From Pyrrhosoma nymphula (Eukaryota; Arthropoda; Insecta; Odonata; Coenagrionidae): a DNA stretch of 64,000 bases. The stretch covers positions 42,862,417 through 42,926,416 of the forward strand of contig OY754329.1 of assembly GCA_963573305.1 (NCBI GenBank), read 5' to 3'. The translations under genes and the position numbers were made by a program. The notes beneath the pieces were generated by a model. The model was not told the DNA's origin. It ran no database searches and saw only the letters and a program-made list of their open reading frames with translations. This document shows, in pieces, positions 57,461 through 64,000 of this stretch (position 1 is its first letter; every line of letters begins with the position of its first letter).

Positions 57461-58100
57461 ACGAAAAAAACCCTTCAGCGTGGGAATAAATGTCATTTCA
57501 ACAGGTCAGCATTGAATGGGTTAAGTACAAGTTAATTAGGGTTTCTAACTCTGAGACTTTCTCAACAATAAATAAGTCGCATAAAAAGATAAAAAATTGT
57601 CATTACGCAGAGTAGAACGCAGGCATTTGATTAAATTGATATTAACAATTGAAAATTTCTCTTACAAAGTATTTATGTGATGAAGCAATATTCCGATAAG
57701 AAAAGAACATGAAAGAACCGTGGAAAAATCCAACATTGACACGGCGTTAACATGTCAATTTTCAACTCCATCTGACTACAGTACACCAATTAATACATGT
57801 GCATTCCGTAATTCTATTCAATGGGTCTTGGATGGCCAAATTCTGCATACCTATTCATACCAAATTCTGCATACGGTACAGTAGTACCTATTCATTGCGG
57901 TCGGAAAAACTTCTAAATCAGTTGGTTCGAATGTCTATTGAAGACTGTTAAAGCGTGAAGTTAACTATTTAGGTATAAACAAGATATTTTATTTATGAGT
58001 TGCCATATTATTACTAATACGTTTATCTAAAACTCTCATACTTTGCACCTACTGAAGAATAACAGTAATACCACCAAATTCCTTCACTACCATATAATCT
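57461..58100. other. Non-coding DNA with small duplications
   Basis: ccaaattctgcatac occurs twice and ctattcat twice within 57837-57896. Otherwise AT-rich with nothing recognised. Confidence 0.5.
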
Positions 58101-58145
58101 AACATCTTGCTCTAAATCATTCTATTTCCTGTCCCCTTCTACAAG

Positions 58146-58310
58146 AGATTTCTTCATCCTTTAATTAAACGCTTTAGAAAGGTCATCACACAGCAAACAG
58201 ATTCCTCTACAGATAGTGAAAATGAAATCAGCCGTTGGAGCCGGAAATATGAGCTGATAACTCAAATGCATTGTGAGCGATCAGAACAAGAGATTGTGAT
58301 AAGAAAATAA
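58146..58310 (+). CDS. Candidate terminal exon, unknown protein
   Basis: A pyrimidine tract (ttctatttcctgtccccttc) and tacaag form a good acceptor at 58145. The exon then reads 54 codons, RFLHPLIKRFRKVITQQTDS, STDSENEISRWSRKYELITQ, MHCERSEQEIVIRK, and a stop at 58308-58310 that overlaps an AATAAA signal (58306-58311). The only Met is internal, so it could not be a stand-alone gene. Acidic-serine and basic blocks look protein-like; the family is not recognised. No matching upstream exon was found on this strand. Confidence 0.3.
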   Translation, partial: RFLHPLIKRFRKVITQQTDSSTDSENEISRWSRKYELITQMHCERSEQEIVIRK

Positions 58311-59488
58311 AGTCAGCATCATCAGAGAAACGTATACTTTTTAAACCAAATTTACTTCATAATTTTACCGAATTTCCACAAACCTCATTGCTCATCACAC
58401 ATTACGAATATGTTTGAAAAGAATTGATTTATATTTTATTCACCTCACCATCGGCCATAAATAGATATCATTATTTATCAAAAGCCCTTAGGCAAATTCC
58501 CTACTAACTCACCGTTAAAGGGAAATTTCCCTGATTATTCAAAGCACTAGTTTACGGAACCAACACAAATTTTCACCGATAAAATATAATCCATTTTTAT
58601 AAGTCAGTTTTCAAGTTGTTTAATAAAAACGAAATTTAAAACATGATGTTACATGATACTTTATGATACATAATACGTGAAATGAGAGTACAATAGAAGA
58701 AAAAAAAGTGAATGCAACAATTACTATTGATCAACATACTATATCCTAAATGTTAATTATTCTTTTGAGTGGTTAATTGTTTAATAATTTAATGGAGGAA
58801 TATAAGGCGTAAATACGAGATGAAAAGTCAAAACTTAAACTTAACATTAAGTTAACATCATAAAGCTTTGGCCTAAATGATGTTGTGCAGAAAATAACAC
58901 ATAAGTTCTTATTACAGACATAAATCAAAATAATTTCCAGTGAAATTGAACGCCATGAATGTAGATACATTTTTTATTTGATCAAACAGTAGCAAGAATA
59001 TCGGCTGGCAAGAACAACAGCGATGGATGAATTTTAGTGCGTGAGAAGTGTTAATTGGAACCATTCCTATTTGTATATCAGCTAAATTTTCGTCTTGCAA
59101 AAAAACTATTTCCTCCTAAGGAACTGTTTGGTGCAGTCAACCTTTGAAGAAATCCGTTTTGGAAAAATGGGAAAATTATCCAGTATTATACGAATCAAAC
59201 TATCACCCCAAATGTTTGATACTTTGAGGCTCACTCGCACTGAAAGCAAACAACATCCTTATCTTTCCCAGAAAAAGTTGATCTGGAATTCCAGTTATTA
59301 ACAGCCATGTCCTTCTATTTCCTACCCATGTGTCTACTTCATCATCCACTTACTTAAGTTCAAATTTCGCAAAAAAAACATTAACATATGCAGGAAAAGT
59401 AATTCCCTTCTTCACTTAGCAATCCGACAAGTTGATCAAGGTCATAACATTTTAAGTGGTAAAACCTGAGAAATTAACCTTAGGTTTA
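58311..59488. other. AT-rich non-coding DNA
   Basis: Nothing recognised. Confidence 0.55.
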
Positions 59489-59700
59489 CTCTAAGGCAGT
59501 GGTTCCCAAACTGGGGGTCGCGACCCCCAGGGGGGTCGCGGGCCGTTCGGAAAGGGATCGCGAGATGAGGATTGTAATTACTTTAAAAACAATATCATTT
59601 GAATGTACACATTGTTTGTTATTTTTAGGGGGTCGCGGCTAAAACGTATGGGCTAAAATGGGTCGCGGAAAGAAAAAGTTTGGGAACCGCTGCTCTAAGG
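59489..59700. mobile_element. hAT-type MITE with perfect 8-bp target duplication
   Basis: The 196-bp element 59497-59692 starts cagtggttcccaaact and ends agtttgggaaccgctg: inverted repeats with one mismatch in 16. It is flanked by ctctaagg on both sides (59489-59496 and 59693-59700). An 8-bp target duplication and a CAGxGGTTCCCAAAC end are hallmarks of hAT elements. The subterminal regions are rich in ggtcgcg motifs. There is no coding capacity; it would need a transposase in trans. Confidence 0.95.
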
Positions 59701-60465
59701 TAACCCAAAAATATGAGTGTTTATGGGTTACCTAACCAAACGTAGTTTTCAATATCAGTTGACATAAGACTAAATGTACCAGGCTTGGTACGGCCGGAAA
59801 CGAAGCTACAAGAATAAAACTTAAAGATATATATGATATGGATATCGATGGGGTTAGTGCATAGTAAAATGTAGCAAGAAAATTACAAGTAATGGTGGAA
59901 GACAGAGGAAAATAAACAGTTGTAAGAATACCGATATGAAGAATGGAATAGTTTGAGATGGTAAATACGAAGGGTAATATTTTATCTTTACATGAATTCT
60001 GTAAAGAGATAAAATGGCAAAGTAGAGTGATCAGGAGGGATATGTATAAGAGCACGTGTTCCCTCCTACAATTCTTGAATAAAACAAAAACAGATGCACA
60101 TAATAATCCGTTACAAACATCTATTCACCTCTCGTTTCTTATTACCTAGTTTTTATTCAACGGACTGATATATACCTCCTACCAAATGTCCTCGAGAAAA
60201 CTCGCCCTGTAGTACGTAGATAGATTTTAATTAGCAAGTTTCTGCGAGCAAAATAACGCTATTAGGAATATTTACAAATACACCCATCATCTATAGGCAG
60301 AGCACCCATTACCGCGTTCTAAAAATCCAGTTGACTCGATATATTTACTGGGATGTACGACATTAAATAAGAATAAGATATATTAACTATCGCCGTCTCT
60401 GGAAAATCATAGCTGCACTCGTTTTTTCAACTGAACCACGTCGTACTAGCGAAGCGAGTGACGCC
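59701..60465. other. AT-rich non-coding DNA
   Basis: A 107-codon minus-strand frame (59732-60055) gives a hydrophobic low-complexity string; not accepted as a gene. Confidence 0.5.
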
Positions 60466-60850
60466 AGGTCAAAACGTTTGATGGCGTCGTTTCCACCGAT
60501 CCTACCTTCCGTCCCAGCATCCTCTTCTCTACGGTCCTCTAGTGCCTTTAATTATCTTCCCACTCTGGAGGCATCCTCCTCCTATACCCTTCTTCACCTC
60601 ACCCACCACATTCCCATTCAATACCTCTCCCCCACCTACCCGTTCTCCCCCGTGCACATCCCCTTTTCTCCTTTTATTTCTCCATTAACCTACTTCCCGC
60701 CATCCTTTCCCATTATCGCAATCTTAAGGGTCTCCTACACCAGAAGAGGCGCCTCAGCACTCTCCTACCTCTTGCCACCCGTCCACTATCCACCCCTACA
60801 TCTACACGCCATCCCGCTAGACAGCGTAAGTTGGCAGGGCATTTAAGGTA
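60466..60850. repeat. Pyrimidine-rich island
   Basis: C/T-rich on the plus strand. The 122-codon Pro/Ser/Leu-rich frame at 60478-60846 is a product of the composition. Confidence 0.55.
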
Positions 60851-61104
60851 AGGACTAGTTGTTTTGTACTTTGACGTGAGGGTATGGCAATCCGAGATCT
60901 GATGAATGGAATGCATTTAGAATAATAGTAGTAATAAATGATACCTTGGCCTCATAGAAAATATTGTATACAATCTTTCTTTACAAGTAAGACGTGAAAA
61001 AGTGGTTTTTCCGAGTTATATAAAACTGATTTGATTTATTTGATAGTGGCAAGCTTCAATTCGTAGAAATTCATTATGTTAGTACCCACTCATGATTAAT
61101 GAAA

Positions 61105-61385
61105 ATACTTACAACTTTTTTTAAAATAATTTTATTGCACGACGCTTATCACCGATTTACGGCATCGTCAGGTATAAGTGTAGCGAAACTTAAAGATCAT
61201 GACGCATAGGAGAGGAAAGCATTTATTAGATATGGCATGAAGCGGGCGAGCCTTTTTCCAGAGGACCCTGCGTGAGTCCTTTGATAACTTTGCCCGCTCA
61301 TAAACGCTTGGTTTACGGTCAGTGTCCTTCTATCATCCGCTGGTGAGTGCCACCAAGTTTCGCTATACCTAGTTTCTTATATGCA
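61105..61385 (-). mobile_element. Penelope-like element 3' end (second copy), 5'-truncated
   Basis: The minus strand ends cctgacgatgccgtaaatcg, gtgataagcgtcgtgcaata, aaattatttt (61172 down to about 61125). The order CTGACGA, short stem, GAxAA, GCGTCGTGCAATAAA is typical of 3' ends of arthropod PLEs. About 200 bases of UTR lie upstream (higher coordinates), with the word gtttcgctayac on the plus strand at both 61191 and 61358. No GIY-YIG or RT sequence follows, so it is truncated. It differs from the 3.4 kb copy and represents another subfamily. Confidence 0.6.
61137..61172 (-). ncRNA. Degenerate hammerhead-like core in the second PLE
   Basis: Minus strand: CUGACGA, then UGCCG-UAAAU-CGGU (stem II of 4-5 bp), then GAUAA where GAAA is expected (one base inserted or changed). 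The CUGANGA half is intact. Probably inactive. Confidence 0.45.
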
Positions 61386-62600
61386 TTAATTGCTGTTGTA
61401 GTTACGGGGGAGGAGGGGGAAAATACAAATATTCGGGAAGGGTTGAGAAAAAATCGCGTTGAATAAGGGGTGGTGAGGCGGGAAAAGTTAATTTTATCGG
61501 AAAGGAGCGGGGCGGGATGCGGAAATAATAATTCATTTCAAATTTTATTGGATTGTCTGATAATTTCTATCAGTTCAAGTGCGTACATTTTCAGGCCGTT
61601 GGGATGAAAGTGTATTAAAAAGCTATAAAATGGGCCAAAATGAATCAAAATTAGCCTGGATTGTTAATCCGCAACAGCAACAAAACATGAAAAACGCATT
61701 CATTAAAATAGTTAAATATTTTTGAAGTAATTATTATTAAAATATATGGTCCATCACATTAATCGAAAAGACACTTTTCATAGTGAAATCAATCCTTCCT
61801 ATACTTCTAACGCGCAGTTGGCGTCGGGGAAATACCACGCCATCGGGTGCTCGGGGGTTAGCGTCAAGTAACGTTATCGCTTACAACATAATGAAATATT
61901 TCCAGGTGAACTAAGATTGTTTACTGTAATTTGACGAAACTATTGTTTTAATTACCTTTGCGTAAGATAATAACCTGCTATAATTTCAAACGTTTCGTTT
62001 AAATACAGGAAAAGCAAGGAAGCGATGCCGTGCAGCGATGTCAAGACGCCAATTTTATTATTTTTTAACTCAATTTCCTTTGACATTCTGGAAGGCAACT
62101 ATTAATGCCTGTGGTTGACACATACACATTTGGATTTAATATTTAATATTTTGGGAAAATTTCTTTTCGCCCACACTTTTTGAACATGATAAATACATTT
62201 TATTTATTTTCAGGATTAAAAGAGGGTAAGAACGAAAAAGATGTAAAATTGGCATTTTTATATAAAACATATTGTCATCATCCTCATCCACCTACCTTAA
62301 AGAAGCAGCTCAAAATGCTTTTATGACCATGAAAAAGTATTATTCTATACCACAAAAGACCCTAGGGTCAACCAGCCTACTGATGAACTTCTCCCCCCTC
62401 CCACCCATTTTCGTTGTAATCATCAATAGAGCGCGGGAATAAAAAATCCTTATAACTATCAGTTTAGCCAGGAATTTATTTTTCTTCGCTATTTCCTGCC
62501 CTACGGATTTTGTGTAGGGTTAAAATTGTAACCGCCATATAAACCGTAAACTCGTGAGACACAGGTTTCCCTAGTTATAGGCATAGTAAAACCTGATGGC
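61386..62600. other. Purine-rich patch followed by AT-rich DNA
   Basis: G/A-rich at about 61404-61520 (gggggaggagggggaaaata). A small CpG cluster lies at 61808-61870. Nothing coding recognised. Confidence 0.5.
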
Positions 62601-64000
62601 ATCCGCCAGAGGAGAGTGTAGGGTCATTGGGTTAGATACCAAGGGTAGAGATACCAAGAGGCACTCCGGAGACCTCTTGGGGGATCCATGGTCCATGCTA
62701 AGCTACTCTCAATGACGTCAAGTCCTTCACTAACGTGTGCCACCAATATGTACTACCCTTATATCTTAGCCTAGCGTGTAAACTTTGAGCCAAATCAAAC
62801 CCAGTTTGTAATGTAGTTTTAGAGGTGGAGTTTCCATTTAGACTGACAATGACGGAAATGGGGATGTAAATTTTCCAGGGTGATCTATTCGGAGTATAAA
62901 TTCGTGAATAATAACTCGATAAAAATAAATTTCACCTCGTTCCACCAGGTATACGAATACGATGTGAGCATGAGCTTAAACTTCTGCCACACATGCGCGA
63001 GGCGCGGCCACACGTCGTCATTTTGGGCATGAGAGAAAAATATCCGCTCAGTAGATACTCCTCGAAAGTCAAATGTGATAGCACATGATTTTTTCTTCGA
63101 AAAGTAAGGTTTCGTTTATTTTTATTTAGGAGAAAAACTGTCTACATACAAAAATTGATGGTGACAAATAAATATTAAGTGATGACATTTCAGCTGAAGC
63201 ACACTCACAGGACGCCCGGATGAAACACAGGAGAACGTGCTCATCGGAGTGGTCGTTAAATAACCAATTGATCAGTGCCACGGTTTCCCATGCTGAACGA
63301 GTAGGACGGCCTTAGAAACGTCAAAACGTCTGCTCAGCGCAATCCGAAAACCAAGGAGAAACACCTTGAATACCCATAAATATTAACAACTATTATGTAT
63401 TACATAAATCATATCAAAACACTAAAGTGCTTACGAAAAACCTTAGGACAAGTTTCTGATAGGACAAGTTCACTTCCAACGTTTGCTCACGCTTTCTCTC
63501 CCCTTGATTCGTGGTAATTGTTAACTAAATTCCCATCTCGGCTCTGTATTTCATTGAAACAATTGATTAAAATCTTTTTATCTTAAATCTCAGGTCTTTG
63601 CGGTGTAAAAAATAACCTTCCATTATTCCGTTTTCCACCGACATTATTTTTCTCTTCCATTTGAGTCACCGAGCCTCCCTCTTTCATACCACTTATACCC
63701 TTTTCTCCCTATTAATCGACTGCCTTGTCTCATTCTCTCTAGCACCGCTATTTAGTCTGGGAGCCCTATTCACTATCTACATAAGCTGCGTCAATGATTC
63801 AACTTAAAAGTGCACTATGTGAATGTTTACCGTGGGAATCAAAGAGGGTGACTAATCGCTCCTCAGCGTTGACATTCAAGCCTACCTACTTTGAATTCCA
63901 CGGCTAGCTATTTTTCAGATCAATACTCATGACGTACCTACGGATTGAACAAACGTATTGCCAGTTTTGCTTCTCCATCGATAATCTTAGACTGTGCAAT
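62601..64000. other. Non-coding DNA
   Basis: No gene or element confidently recognised. A CpG cluster (catgcgcgaggcgcggccac) lies at about 62992. A pyrimidine-rich patch lies near 63640-63720. Confidence 0.5.

Noticed and set aside
60478..60846. 122-codon Pro/Ser-rich frame
   Set aside because: Low-complexity product of a pyrimidine-rich island.
7647..62703. Identical 15-mer tggtccatgctaagc at 7647-7661 and 62689-62703 as two copies of one repeat
   Set aside because: Several exact 15-base matches are expected by chance in 64 kb, and the flanking resemblance runs in the opposite relative orientation.
1..64000. CRISPR arrays, operons, bacterial promoters or terminators
   Set aside because: The sequence is eukaryotic in all recognisable content, and no spaced identical repeats of CRISPR type were seen.

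Overview
The window reads as non-coding nuclear DNA of an animal, most likely an arthropod and probably an insect. It is strongly AT-rich, has no long open reading frame (the longest are 150 codons, and I recognise no protein in them), carries no rRNA or canonical tRNA gene, and is littered with decayed eukaryotic transposons: Penelope-like, piggyBac, mariner, hAT-type and non-LTR elements and a tRNA-headed SINE. The species cannot be fixed from the sequence. Nothing suggests bacterial, viral or organellar DNA. It is best seen as an intergenic or long-intron region.

Layout. 0.7-1.0 kb holds a piggyBac-type terminal fragment that recurs at 20.6 kb. 3.0-3.2 kb is a TA-flanked inverted-repeat element. 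3.4-4.1 kb (minus) is a Penelope-like element (PLE) 3' end with a readable GIY-YIG endonuclease and a hammerhead-like core. 4.2-20 kb is mostly AT-rich DNA broken by strand-asymmetric GC-richer islands. 20.78-22.61 kb is a 5'-truncated non-LTR element, and 34.55-35.70 kb is a second, internally deleted copy of the same family. 22.93-23.05 kb is a TA-flanked hairpin MITE. 35.9-37.4 kb is a decayed piggyBac transposase followed by a TTAA-ended terminus. 38.4-38.55 kb (minus) is the tail of another LINE. 49.1-50.35 kb is a 626-bp unit present twice in tandem with no difference seen. 50.39-51.34 kb is an internally deleted mariner with both terminal repeats. 52.93-53.05 kb (minus) is a SINE head, 53.9-54.2 kb a G-rich MITE, 59.5-59.7 kb a hAT-type MITE with a perfect 8-bp target duplication, and 61.1-61.4 kb (minus) a second PLE 3' end.

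Possible host or domesticated coding sequence is confined to short stretches. The most interesting lie at 56.2-57.5 kb. A 59-codon plus-strand frame at 56.39 kb resembles the N-terminus of an arthropod family carrying SWIM zinc-finger and YqaJ-type nuclease domains; perfect E-box and CRE palindromes and an inverted CCAAT box sit just upstream. On the opposite strand, a TATA box, an ATG exon, a splice donor, a TACTAAC branch site and a second in-frame mini-exon form a plausible gene start. Weaker candidate exons are at 18.3, 29.9, 51.4 and 58.1 kb. A recurring feature of the window is GC-richer islands of about 0.3-0.9 kb every few kilobases, often purine-rich on one strand and sometimes switching strand abruptly.
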